In this document: piece by piece, positions 26,083-34,904 of the stretch
Layout: each line of letters begins with the position of its first letter
Position numbering within the stretch: the stretch's first letter is position 1
NCBI RefSeq assembly: GCF_900112485.1
Contig: NZ_FOMG01000031.1
Span: 1 to 49,510 of the forward strand
Origin: Clostridium uliginosum
GTDB taxonomy: Bacteria > Bacillota > Clostridia > Clostridiales > Clostridiaceae
Direction: 5' to 3'
DNA length: 49,510 nt
The notes under the pieces: model-generated
What the model saw: only the letters and a program-made list of their open reading frames with translations
Database searches by the model: none
Told to the model about the DNA's origin: nothing
Made by a program: the position numbers and the translations under genes

Positions 26083-26120
26083 TATATAGTATATAAAATG
26101 AAGAAAATATATACTATATA
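26083..26120. promoter_or_regulatory. Inverted repeat upstream of the metal transporter
   Basis: TATATAGTATATA and TATATACTATATA are exact inverses separated by 12 bases, about 60 bp before the lipoprotein gene. It could be an operator for a metal-responsive repressor or just AT-rich DNA. Nothing else is recognisable in 25908-26178. Confidence 0.35.
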
Positions 26121-26178
26121 TTCAGGGATATATATGAAATAATGTAATTAATATACTTAAGAAGGAGGAAAGTACCAT

Positions 26179-27210
26179 ATGAAAAAATTAAAAAGAATTT
26201 CGTCAGTTATATTGGTATTTATATTTATCACAACGTTTTTTATTGGATGTGGAAAAAATGAAAAAATAACAGATAATAACAATAAAACTATTACAGTTGA
26301 AGATCAATTAGGAAGAAAAGTAGAGATTAAAGGTGAGGTAAATAAAATTATTTCAAGTTATCCTATTACAACATCACTTTTAGTAGCTCTAGGAATTAAG
26401 GACAAGCTTGCAGGTGTTGAGATGAAGCCTAAGGATAAGGAACTCTATAGAAGGGTTGCACCAGAATTTTTGGATAAGCCACAGATAGGTTCAGCTAAAA
26501 GCATAAATGTAGAAGAGTGTGCAAAGATAAATCCAGATTTAGTTATAATTCCAACTAGAACTAAAGAAGTGATTCCGAAGTTTGAAGAACTTAATATTCC
26601 AGTTATAGCTGTAGAACCAGAATCATTAGATTCATTTTTAGAATGTGTAAAACTTATAGGCAAATCTACTAACACAGAACAAAGAGCAAATGAAATAGTA
26701 AAATATTACGAAGATAATTTAGAAAAAGTAAAGAAAATAAATGAAAATAATACTAATAAGCCTAAAGTTTACTTATCAGGAAGTAGTAACATTTTAAGGA
26801 CATGCACATCAAAAATGTATCAAGACTACATGATAAAAGCATCAGGTGGAAATAATGTGACTTCAAATATTAATGATGGTTATTGGGTTGATATATCAGC
26901 TGAGCAATTATTATCTTATAATCCTGATATCATTTATATAGTGCAATATGCTAAATATAGTGTAGAAGATGTACTTAAGGATCCAAGATTAAAAGATGTA
27001 AATGCCGTAAAGAATAAGAAGGTCTTTGCTATACCATCAGTAATAGAACCTTGGGATTATCCAACTCCATCATCAATTCTAGGTATTCTTTGGATGACAA
27101 ATAATATTAATCCAGATAAATATTCAAAAGATGAATTTGAAAAGACAGCTAAAGATTTTTACAAGAAATTCTTTAATTTAGAAGTAGAAAATAAGGATAT
27201 TGGAATATGA
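26179..27210 (+). CDS. ABC transporter substrate-binding lipoprotein (BtuF/FecB/MolA type)
   Basis: A 343-residue class-III periplasmic-binding-type protein. It has a lipoprotein signal with lipobox FIGC (C24), followed by DQLGRKVEIKGEVNKI and two lobes joined by one long helix, typical of siderophore, cobalamin and molybdate (MolA) binders. It overlaps the permease gene by 4 bases. The position between xdhABC and molybdenum/selenium cofactor genes suggests molybdate or tungstate as substrate, but the sequence does not exclude iron chelates. Strong site AAGGAGGAAAG. Confidence 0.85.
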   Translation: MKKLKRISSVILVFIFITTFFIGCGKNEKITDNNNKTITVEDQLGRKVEIKGEVNKIISSYPITTSLLVALGIKDKLAGVEMKPKDKELYRRVAPEFLDKPQIGSAKSINVEECAKINPDLVIIPTRTKEVIPKFEELNIPVIAVEPESLDSFLECVKLIGKSTNTEQRANEIVKYYEDNLEKVKKINENNTNKPKVYLSGSSNILRTCTSKMYQDYMIKASGGNNVTSNINDGYWVDISAEQLLSYNPDIIYIVQYAKYSVEDVLKDPRLKDVNAVKNKKVFAIPSVIEPWDYPTPSSILGILWMTNNINPDKYSKDEFEKTAKDFYKKFFNLEVENKDIGI

Positions 27211-28196
27211 AATTAAGATATTCTAAAGTGATAAGCAGCATTATTTTATTAATATTAATAATTACATCTTTATTAATAGGGAGATATGATATTAAACCAA
27301 TAAATATAATAAACACTATGTTACATGGAAAATCTGATTCATTAGAATTTAATTTAATATGGAACATAAGATTTTCAAGAGTAGTATTAGTTTCAATAAG
27401 TGGAGCTGCATTATCACTATCGGGAATTGTTTTTCAAAGTATATTTCAAAATCCTATAGTATCTGCTGATGTACTTGGCGTAAGCTCAGGAGCTTCGCTA
27501 GGTGCAGCAATTGCCATAGTATTTTTACCTTTCTCGCCAATAATAATTCAAGTAATGGCATTTACTTTTGGAATAGTAGCAGTGATTTTTTCATTGCTTT
27601 TATCCAGAAAAATGAGAAGCAATAGAATATTAGCTCTTATTATAGCGGGGATTGTAACTGGTGCAATATCATCATCATTTTTAATGATTATAAAATACTT
27701 AGCAGACCCATATAAAGAATTACCATCAATAGATTTCTGGTTAATGGGTGGATTTTATAATAGCACATGGAATAATGTAGTCTATGTATTTATATTAACA
27801 ACTATATCAGCAATAATATTATTTTTATTTAGATGGAGATTAAAAGTACTTACTATGGGAGATGATCAAGCAAAACTCTTAGGAGTAAATGTTAAAGTTA
27901 TTAGAGTAATTGCTATATTTTCAGCAACTCTTTTAGTATCAACTGTAGTTTCTGTGGCTGGGATTATAAGTTGGATAGGTTTACTAGCACCTCATATAGT
28001 GAAATTTTATGCTAAAGATGATATATCAGAGGTTATGGGATTAACTATGATTGTTGGAGCAATACTTCTTATAATAGCTGATACTATTGCAAGGAGTTTA
28101 ACTTCAACAGAAATTCCAGTTAGTATCTTAACATCGTTAGTAGGTGCACCATTTTTAGTTTACATTCTTAACCGAAAGGAAAATCTTATTAGATGA
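27207..28196 (+). CDS. ABC transporter permease (FecCD/BtuC/MolB type)
   Basis: A 329-residue polytopic permease of the FecCD family. It includes the family segments DVLGVSSGASLGAAIA and, near the end, GIISWIGLLAPHIVKF and the DTIARS region that contacts the ATPase. Starts ATGA-overlapped with the binding-protein gene and itself overlaps the ATPase gene by 4 bases, so the three are translationally coupled. Confidence 0.9.
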   Translation: MKLRYSKVISSIILLILIITSLLIGRYDIKPINIINTMLHGKSDSLEFNLIWNIRFSRVVLVSISGAALSLSGIVFQSIFQNPIVSADVLGVSSGASLGAAIAIVFLPFSPIIIQVMAFTFGIVAVIFSLLLSRKMRSNRILALIIAGIVTGAISSSFLMIIKYLADPYKELPSIDFWLMGGFYNSTWNNVVYVFILTTISAIILFLFRWRLKVLTMGDDQAKLLGVNVKVIRVIAIFSATLLVSTVVSVAGIISWIGLLAPHIVKFYAKDDISEVMGLTMIVGAILLIIADTIARSLTSTEIPVSILTSLVGAPFLVYILNRKENLIR

Positions 28197-28972
28197 AAAA
28201 TGATTTAGAAATAAAGAATTTATATGTTAATTATTTAGATAAAACAATATTAAAAAATATTAATCTTTTACTTAACGAAGGGGAAGTGACAATTCTTTTA
28301 GGCCTTAATGGTGCAGGCAAGACAACACTGTTAAAATCTATGATTGGACTTACAAAAACTATAAGTGGTGAAGTAATTTACAATGATAAAAATATATTAA
28401 AAATTTCTAATAAGGAGAGAGGAAAATTAATATCATATATTCCTCAAAATCTGCATACAAGCCAAAACTATAGTGTGGAAGATATTATTCTTATGGGAAT
28501 TACGCCTTACCTTGGAATGTTTGATATGCCAAGTAAAAAACATTACCAATTGGCTAGCGAAGTACTTAAAAAGTTAAATATAGATTATCTAAAAAATAAG
28601 TATATAAGTGAAATAAGTGGTGGAGAGAGAAGATTAGTTTACTTAGCAAGGGTATTTCTTCAGAACTCTAACATTTTACTTTTGGATGAACCGAATACAT
28701 TTTTAGACTATGTAAAACAACATGATTTTTTTACATTTATTAGTAAATTAATTAGGGAAAATAGTTTAATAAATTTAATTACGGTGCACGATATTAATTT
28801 AGCATTAAGATATGCAGATAAAATAGTAATATTAAATGAAAATGAAATAGTAGATATTATTGACTGTAAAATTGAAGGTTATGAGAAAAAATTTGTAACC
28901 ATAATGGAGAAAATATATAATAGAAAGCTTGAAATTACCTATACAAAATTTGGCCCATTTATAGTGTGTTAA
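28193..28972 (+). CDS. ABC transporter ATP-binding protein (FecE/BtuD/MolC type)
   Basis: This 259-residue ATPase has Walker A GLNGAGKTT, signature ISGGERRLVYLAR, Walker B ILLLDEP and the switch histidine in TVHDINLA. It powers the importer made with the two preceding genes. Substrate inference is as for the binding protein. It ends about 120 bases before yqeC. Confidence 0.92.
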   Translation: MKNDLEIKNLYVNYLDKTILKNINLLLNEGEVTILLGLNGAGKTTLLKSMIGLTKTISGEVIYNDKNILKISNKERGKLISYIPQNLHTSQNYSVEDIILMGITPYLGMFDMPSKKHYQLASEVLKKLNIDYLKNKYISEISGGERRLVYLARVFLQNSNILLLDEPNTFLDYVKQHDFFTFISKLIRENSLINLITVHDINLALRYADKIVILNENEIVDIIDCKIEGYEKKFVTIMEKIYNRKLEITYTKFGPFIVC

Positions 28973-29004
28973 ATTTTATATATTACCGACATAGTATGAC
29001 ACGA

Positions 29005-29046
29005 AATGGACTAGAATATTAACTTGTTATTTTTAAAAATGTGCCT
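29005..29046. repeat. Half copy of the GGCACATG repeat
   Basis: ATGGACTAG, AACTTGTTATTTTT and AAATGTGCCT match the right end of the full-length elements at 4275-4438 and 36847-37011. The left half is absent. Confidence 0.5.
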
Positions 29047-29091
29047 CATAGCAATTTGTAAAAGGTATATAAAATCGATGAAGGTGAGAAT

Positions 29092-29916
29092 ATGAAAATT
29101 TTTAATTGTAGTAATGCAGAAATAAAGGAACAAAAATTATTAATAGAAGCATTAAAAATAGATATTAATAAAAAAAAGATAATTTCATTTGTTGGAGGCG
29201 GGGGTAAGACAAGCTTAATATATGAACTAGGAAATGAATTAAGTAAATTAGGTAAAAAAGTTATTGTAACAACTACTACCCACATGTGTATGCCTAAAAG
29301 TAATGTAGTACTTACAGGGAAAAAAGATGATATCAAAAAGTTATTATATAGTAAAAATATGATTACAGTTGGAATGTTATGTGATCAAAAAGATAAGAAA
29401 TTTGAAGAGAATAAATTGAAAAACAAACAAACAGTAAATTGTAATGAAGAAGAAAAATTAAAGAAAATAAGTGGATTAACAAAAGAGATGGCTACAAGTC
29501 TTATTGAATTAGCTGATTTTGTATTAGTTGAAGCTGATGGATCAAAAAGATTACCATTAAAAGTACCAGCACAGCATGAACCAGTAATATTAGAAGGAAG
29601 CAATTTAGTTGTAGGGGTATGTGGTATTGATGCAATAGGAAAAAGTATTGATGAGACATGCCATAGATCAAATTTAGTTTCAAAATTCTTGGATACAGAT
29701 GAGCAACATATTATTAATGAAACCGATATCGCCAAAATATTATTGAGTGAAAATGGACAAAAAAAAGATGTGAAGTGTGATTATAGAGTAGTTGTAAATA
29801 AAATTGATACTAGAGAAGAATTTGAAATAGCTAAAAATATTTCACACGAATTTTTAAAATTAGGAGTAAATGAATTAATATTAACAACATTTAGAGAAGA
29901 GGCTATCTCAAAATAA
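29092..29916 (+). CDS. yqeC: YqeC, selenium-dependent molybdenum hydroxylase accessory protein
   Basis: A 274-residue protein with a P-loop-like GGGGKTSLIYELG near residue 35, VTTTTHMCMP and a GVCGIDAIGKS region. It belongs to the YqeC family, which occurs in genomes with selenium-dependent molybdenum hydroxylases. The biochemical role is not established; an ATP-dependent step in inserting selenium into the molybdenum cofactor is a common suggestion. It is followed after 43 bases by yqeB. Confidence 0.88.
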   Translation: MKIFNCSNAEIKEQKLLIEALKIDINKKKIISFVGGGGKTSLIYELGNELSKLGKKVIVTTTTHMCMPKSNVVLTGKKDDIKKLLYSKNMITVGMLCDQKDKKFEENKLKNKQTVNCNEEEKLKKISGLTKEMATSLIELADFVLVEADGSKRLPLKVPAQHEPVILEGSNLVVGVCGIDAIGKSIDETCHRSNLVSKFLDTDEQHIINETDIAKILLSENGQKKDVKCDYRVVVNKIDTREEFEIAKNISHEFLKLGVNELILTTFREEAISK

Positions 29917-29959
29917 ATGTACTATGTTTTTAACAATTCACATAAGGGGTGTACGGATT

Positions 29960-30748
29960 ATGATATTAATAAAGGGTGCTGGAGATTTAGCTACAGGAGT
30001 CGCTAATAGATTAAAAAAATGTGGATTTAATATAGTTATGACAGAAATCTCAGAACCAACTACAGTAAGAAGAACGGTAGCCTTTTCACAAGCTGTGTAT
30101 GACAAAGAAGTAGAAGCTGAAGGAATAACTGCAGTTCTTGCTTCTAAAAAAGAGGATATTAATAGAATTCTTAAAGATGGAAACATTGCAGTTATAGTAG
30201 ATGAAGAAGCTAAAATTATAGATGAAATTAAGCCAGATATAATAATAGATGCTATATTAGCAAAGAAAAATTTAGGAACATATATTGAAGACGCTAAAAT
30301 TGTAATTGCACTTGGACCAGGATTTACAGCTGGCGTTGATTGTCATTGTGTTGTTGAAACGAAAAGAGGACATTATCTTGGAAAGCCAATATATAGTGGA
30401 AGTGCTATACCTAATACAGGCGTACCTGGAGATGTTGGAGGATACACCAAAGAAAGAATAATCAGAGCTACAAATGATGGCAAAATATTGCCTATATCTA
30501 AAATAGGAGACTACGTAGAAAAAGGTGACATTGTAGCCTATGTTAATGAAACTCCAATTTTTGCAGAAATAAATGGTATAGTACGTGGAATGCTTCAAAA
30601 AAATATTAATGTATTTAAAGGAATGAAAAGTGGAGATATTGATCCAAGATGTGAGAAAAATCATTGCTTTACAATTTCAGATAAAGCTAGATCTATTGGA
30701 GGTGGCGTTTTAGAAGCAATTTTATATTTACAGAATACTTTAAAATAA
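29960..30748 (+). CDS. yqeB: YqeB, selenium-dependent molybdenum hydroxylase system protein
   Basis: A 262-residue YqeB-family protein. The Rossmann-like start MILIKGAGDLATGVANRLKK is followed by ALGPGFTAGVDCHCVVET and a biotinyl/lipoyl-like C-terminal stretch (GKILPISKIGDYVEKGDIVA, then NGIVRGML). The CHCVVET cysteines are candidate sulfur or selenium carriers, which is inference. I chose ATG 29960 because AAGGGGTG lies 8 bases upstream; a start 12 codons earlier has no site. Paired with yqeC as in other genomes. Confidence 0.88.
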   Translation: MILIKGAGDLATGVANRLKKCGFNIVMTEISEPTTVRRTVAFSQAVYDKEVEAEGITAVLASKKEDINRILKDGNIAVIVDEEAKIIDEIKPDIIIDAILAKKNLGTYIEDAKIVIALGPGFTAGVDCHCVVETKRGHYLGKPIYSGSAIPNTGVPGDVGGYTKERIIRATNDGKILPISKIGDYVEKGDIVAYVNETPIFAEINGIVRGMLQKNINVFKGMKSGDIDPRCEKNHCFTISDKARSIGGGVLEAILYLQNTLK

Positions 30749-30778
30749 TTTAAACAAGATAATAATTTTACATGACTC

Positions 30779-30803
30779 TGTTTTAAAACTGTATTGATAT
30801 TAA
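30779..30803. repeat. Solo terminus of the GTGTTGATA element
   Basis: TGTTTTAAAACTGTATTGAT followed by ATT resembles the left terminus of the copies at 8061 and 14895. It lies between yqeB and yedF. Confidence 0.4.
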
Positions 30804-30844
30804 AATAGAGCATTTTACTTAATAAAAATTAGGAGGGATACTAA

Positions 30845-31444
30845 ATGAATAAGATAATTGATGCAAAAGGTAAGAACTGTCCAATACCTGTAATAATGGC
30901 AAAGAAAGAAATTGATGGTGGAAATAATAGTTTTCTAGTTGAAGTTGATAATAAAATTGCTGTACAAAATCTTCAAAAGTTAGCTAATAGTCAAGATTTT
31001 ATAACATCTTTAGAAGAAGGCAATGGCGTATTTAAAGTTTATTTCTCCAAAGATTGTGAAGAATGCAATGAAATATTGGCTAAACTAGAAGAAAATAAAA
31101 AGGACTTGGGTACATGGTCAGTATTTATTGGAAAAGATATTATCGGTGCAGGAAGTGAAGAGCTTGGAAAATCACTTATGAAAATGTACTTTTATACAAT
31201 TTCAGAATCTGAGGATTTACCAAAATCAGTTTTATTTATGAATGATGGAGTAAAAGTTCCTACATTAAATGATCAAGCAATAGAGCATTTAAAAGATTTA
31301 GAAAAAAAAGGTGTTGAAATATTAGTCTGTGGTACATGTCTTAATTTTTATGGACTTGAGGAAGAGTTAAAGGTAGGAAAAGTAAGTAATATGTACGATA
31401 TAACAAATTCTATGAAAGAAGCATCAAAGGTTATCACATTATAG
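30845..31444 (+). CDS. yedF: YedF, sulfurtransferase-like selenium metabolism protein
   Basis: A 199-residue protein with an N-terminal TusA/SirA domain whose CPxP motif (NCPIPVIMAKK; C14) is the likely chalcogen carrier. A DsrE-like C-terminal domain ends with CGTCLNFYGLEEEL. This two-domain form is the YedF family that co-occurs with selD. It may carry or deliver selenium before or after SelD. Strong site TTAGGAGGG. Followed by a 200-bp palindromic element and then selD. Confidence 0.88.
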   Translation: MNKIIDAKGKNCPIPVIMAKKEIDGGNNSFLVEVDNKIAVQNLQKLANSQDFITSLEEGNGVFKVYFSKDCEECNEILAKLEENKKDLGTWSVFIGKDIIGAGSEELGKSLMKMYFYTISESEDLPKSVLFMNDGVKVPTLNDQAIEHLKDLEKKGVEILVCGTCLNFYGLEEELKVGKVSNMYDITNSMKEASKVITL

Positions 31445-31464
31445 ATACCTAATGTGAAAATCAT

Positions 31465-31690
31465 ACTTATGTGTATAACGCCTCGAAATAAGGAACATGA
31501 TTTTGTTCCGGTTTCTAAGGAATTTTGATGGGTGCTTCTAAGATCACAAGTTGTACCCAAAATGCTAGCCTCAAAGGCAAGCTTTGAACAAGCATATTTG
31601 GAACAACTTATAATCTAAGAAGTACAACCATAAAAATTCCTGATGAAACACTTCACAAAATAAGCTCCTTATTTCTAGTTGGGTATATTT
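31465..31690. repeat. Long imperfect palindrome (about 220 bp), family-2 element B
   Basis: Arms: AAGGAATTTTGATGGGTGCT with the inverse region ACAACCATAAAAATTCCT, an outer GAAATAAGGA / TCCTTATTTC pair, and an apex AATGCTAGCC...AAGCATATTTGG. The downstream ATAACTTAGA...GGGTATCTATA is also shared with the sequence after element A (20419). It lies in the yedF-selD gap. Confidence 0.72.
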
Positions 31691-31805
31691 TCACAGTATA
31701 AGTATAACTTAGAAGTTGGGTATCTATATAAAAAGTACCTGTACAGATTTTTTCATATCATTTAGTGATTTGTTACTTAAATTATTTAATGGGAGGATTC
31801 GTTAT

Positions 31806-32843
31806 ATGTCAAAAAATATAAAACTTACTAGTTTAACTAAAACTTCAGGATGTGCTGCAAAAATAGGTCCTGGTGTTCTTCATAATGTTTTAAGTAGTTT
31901 GCCTAAATTTGAAGATGCAAATTTACTTGTTGGATTTGATACTAATGATGATGCTTGTGTATATAAAATTAATGATAATACAGTAGTAATTCAAACAGTA
32001 GACTTCTTTCCACCAATGGTAGATGATCCATATATTTTTGGTCAGATTGCAGCTGCTAATGCGCTTAGTGATGTTTATGCAATGGGTGGAAATCCTGCAA
32101 CAGCTATGAATTTACTTTGTTTCCCTTCTTGCTTAGATATATCAATTATGCATGACATACTTGCTGGTGGATATGACAAGGTTAAGGAAGCTGGTGCAGT
32201 AATTGCTGGTGGACATACTATAGCAGATCCAATTCCCAAATATGGACTTTGTGTAAGTGGATTTGCACATCCAAATGAAATTCTTTCAAATAGTAATGCA
32301 AAAACTGGCGATATACTTGTACTTACAAAACCATTAGGCATTGGAATAATGAATACTGCTGCCAAAGCAGAACTGTTAACTGAAACTAAAATTAAAGAAG
32401 TTACATCTATTATGTCTACACTAAATAAGTATGCTAAAGAATGTACTTTAGGACTACATGTTCATTCATGTACTGATATAACAGGGTTTAGTTTAATTGG
32501 TCATAGCTATGAAATGGCAAGTGGTAGTAACAAAACAATAGAGATTTTCAGTGATTCTGTACCTATTATAGATGGAGCACTAGATTACGCTAAAATGGGC
32601 ATTATACCTGAAGGGATGTACAATAATCTTGATTATTTAAAAGATAAGTTTACTTTAGCTTCAAATATCCCACAGGAACTACAAGATGTGTTAATAGATC
32701 CACAAACATCAGGCGGATTATTGCTTTCACTTCCAGAAAAAAATGTTAAAGAGTTTCTATCAAGAAGTGAAAGATTCACTTCTTATGCAAAAGTTATTGG
32801 ACAAGTTGTTGATAAAGGCGATAAACCTATAGTGATTAAATAA
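31806..32843 (+). CDS. selD: Selenide, water dikinase (selenophosphate synthetase)
   Basis: A 345-residue SelD with the catalytic pair C16 and K19 in TSGCAAKIGPG (cysteine, TGT, not selenocysteine), DDACVY, ALSDVYAMGG and GGHTIADP. It makes selenophosphate from selenide and ATP. No selA, selB or selC is seen nearby, and the neighbours are all molybdenum-hydroxylase genes, so here it probably serves the labile-selenium cofactor. I chose ATG 31806 after GGGAGG; an upstream in-frame start at 31716 would read through intergenic sequence. Confidence 0.95.
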   Translation: MSKNIKLTSLTKTSGCAAKIGPGVLHNVLSSLPKFEDANLLVGFDTNDDACVYKINDNTVVIQTVDFFPPMVDDPYIFGQIAAANALSDVYAMGGNPATAMNLLCFPSCLDISIMHDILAGGYDKVKEAGAVIAGGHTIADPIPKYGLCVSGFAHPNEILSNSNAKTGDILVLTKPLGIGIMNTAAKAELLTETKIKEVTSIMSTLNKYAKECTLGLHVHSCTDITGFSLIGHSYEMASGSNKTIEIFSDSVPIIDGALDYAKMGIIPEGMYNNLDYLKDKFTLASNIPQELQDVLIDPQTSGGLLLSLPEKNVKEFLSRSERFTSYAKVIGQVVDKGDKPIVIK

Positions 32844-32873
32844 TTATAGTATTATAAATAAATGGAGGGTATC

Positions 32874-34025
32874 ATGAAATTACAAAAAAATTTACCGGAA
32901 ATATTTGAAGAATTTGCTGAAGGAAGGAGAAATGCGTTCATTAAAGCTAAAGAACTTAAAGATAAGGATATACCACTAATCGGTGTATTTTGCACTTACT
33001 TTCCACAAGAGATAGCATTAGCTATGGGGGCTTCTACTGTTTCATTGTGTTCGACATCTGATGAAACTATTGCTGACGCGGAACAAGATCTTCCACGTAA
33101 TTTATGTCCTTTAATAAAATCTAGTTATGGTTTTGCTAAAACTGATAAGTGTCCTTTCTTTTTCTTTTCAGATTTAATTGTTGGAGAAACAACTTGTGAT
33201 GGTAAAAAGAAAATGTATGAATATCTTTCAGCGTTTAAACCTGTGCATGTTATGGAACTTCCAAATTCTCAAAGTGAAGCGGGACTTAAATTATGGAAAA
33301 ATGAAATTATTAAATTGCAATCAACTTTAGAAGAAATGTTTAATGTAAAAATAACAGAAGATAATATAAGAAAAGCAATTAAAATAAAAAATAATGAACG
33401 TAAAGCATTGAAGAAATTTTATGAGCTTGGCAAAAAAGAGCCAGTTGCAATGTTAGGACAAGATTTGTTTAAAGTGATAAATGGAACAACATTTAGCTTT
33501 GATAAAGAAAAAATCCCCAAGCAAATGGATGAGTTAATTGAAAAGATTAATTCTGAATATGAAGCTGAAAAGAAATACGAATCTAAGCCTCGTATATTAA
33601 TTACTGGTTGTCCTATTGGTGGTGCTACTGAAAAAGTTATTAAAGCAATTGAAGATAATGGTGCGTATGTAGTTGCCTTTGAAAATTGTAGTGTTGCAAA
33701 AGCTGTTGATGAATTAGTAGATGAAGAAAATCCTGATGTTTATGATGCTCTTTCTCGTAAATATTTATCCATTGGATGCTCTTGCATGACTCCTAATCCA
33801 AATAGAATTAAACTTCTTAATAGAATGATTAATGAATATAAAGTAGATGCTGTAGTTGATGTGATATTAACAGCTTGCCACACATACAATGTGGAAAGTT
33901 TATCAATTAAAAGATTTGTAAATAATGAAAAAAATAAACCTTATATGAGTGTTGAAACTGACTTTTCTATTAATGATATTGGACAATTAAATACTAGAAT
34001 GGCTGCATTTATAGAGATGCTTTAA
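32874..34025 (+). CDS. Double-cubane-cluster reductase, 2-hydroxyacyl-CoA dehydratase family
   Basis: This 383-residue protein is of the HgdB/BcrB/C superfamily in the single-subunit form known as double-cubane-cluster protein (like E. coli YjiM). Conserved cysteines occur in NLCPLIKS, TDKCPFFFF, GETTCDGKKK, TGCPIGG and IGCSCMTPNP. These enzymes take low-potential electrons from an ATP-driven activase, encoded immediately downstream. The physiological substrate of the family is not known. Its location between selD and molybdenum cofactor genes is notable. ATG 32874 follows GGAGGG; an upstream ATG at 32862 overlaps nothing useful. Confidence 0.87.
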   Translation: MKLQKNLPEIFEEFAEGRRNAFIKAKELKDKDIPLIGVFCTYFPQEIALAMGASTVSLCSTSDETIADAEQDLPRNLCPLIKSSYGFAKTDKCPFFFFSDLIVGETTCDGKKKMYEYLSAFKPVHVMELPNSQSEAGLKLWKNEIIKLQSTLEEMFNVKITEDNIRKAIKIKNNERKALKKFYELGKKEPVAMLGQDLFKVINGTTFSFDKEKIPKQMDELIEKINSEYEAEKKYESKPRILITGCPIGGATEKVIKAIEDNGAYVVAFENCSVAKAVDELVDEENPDVYDALSRKYLSIGCSCMTPNPNRIKLLNRMINEYKVDAVVDVILTACHTYNVESLSIKRFVNNEKNKPYMSVETDFSINDIGQLNTRMAAFIEML

Positions 34026-34084
34026 TTTATATATGAATGCAGTTATTCTAGTATAAACGTTAAGAATATACGAGGTTATAAATT

Positions 34085-34843
34085 ATGAGTAAATATACTT
34101 TAGGAATTGATTCTGGTTCAACAACTACAAAGGGTGCACTATTTGATGGTAAAACAATTGTTAAAACAATGATTGTAAAAACAGCTGCAAAACCAAAAGA
34201 AAGCATTTATAAAATTTATAATGAACTTTATTCTAAGGATGTAAAATACACTATATCGACAGGATATGGTAGAAATTTATTAAAAGAAGCTGACAAAATT
34301 GTGACTGAAATAACTTGTCATGCCCAAGGTGCAGTTTTCTTGAATCCTAGTATTAGAGGTGTTATAGATATAGGTGGACAAGATTCTAAAGTTATTTTGT
34401 TAGATAACTCATCAAATGTTGTAGATTTTCTAATGAATGATAAATGTGCTGCTGGAACTGGTAGATTTGTTGAAGTTATGATGAGAATTTTAGAAGAAGA
34501 TATGACTAATATTGATGATTTCGTGAAAAATAGAAATCCAGTAAGCATATCTAGTATGTGTACTGTTTTTGCGGAAAGTGAAATTATTAGCCTTCTTGCA
34601 AGAGATGTTCATAGAGGTGATATTGCTCTTGGAATCATTCATTCAATTTGCAGACGAACAGCTAATTTTGCCCAAAAACTAAACTTACAAGGTGATATAT
34701 TCTTTAGTGGTGGACTTGCATCTTCTGAAACTTTTAGAATAGCCCTTGAAAGTTACCTTAATAAAAAAGTATTAACTAATGCTTTAAGTCAGTATGCAGG
34801 TGCAATTGGTGCAGCTACTATTGGATATAGAAAAATTAAATAA
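34085..34843 (+). CDS. Acyl-CoA dehydratase activase (ATP-dependent reductase activator)
   Basis: This 252-residue ASKHA-fold ATPase has phosphate loops GIDSGSTTTKG and IDIGGQDSKV. C121 (NDKCAAGTGRF) and C159 (SSMCTVFAES) would together hold one 4Fe-4S cluster between two subunits. This is the HgdC/YjiL-type activator, which uses ATP to push single low-potential electrons into its partner, surely the double-cubane protein just upstream (59-base gap). Confidence 0.93.
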   Translation: MSKYTLGIDSGSTTTKGALFDGKTIVKTMIVKTAAKPKESIYKIYNELYSKDVKYTISTGYGRNLLKEADKIVTEITCHAQGAVFLNPSIRGVIDIGGQDSKVILLDNSSNVVDFLMNDKCAAGTGRFVEVMMRILEEDMTNIDDFVKNRNPVSISSMCTVFAESEIISLLARDVHRGDIALGIIHSICRRTANFAQKLNLQGDIFFSGGLASSETFRIALESYLNKKVLTNALSQYAGAIGAATIGYRKIK

Positions 34844-34904
34844 AAAATGATGAAAGGAATTATACAAGAATCAATTGGGATGTATAATTAAAAAATTAAT
34901 ATAA

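Noticed and set aside
30272..30664. A 130-codon minus-strand open frame inside yqeB
   Set aside because: It is an antisense shadow of conserved yqeB sequence with no recognisable domain or translation signal.
31716..31805. Longer N terminus for SelD
   Set aside because: The extension is hydrophobic intergenic translation with no ribosome site; GGGAGG directly precedes ATG 31806 and the family start.
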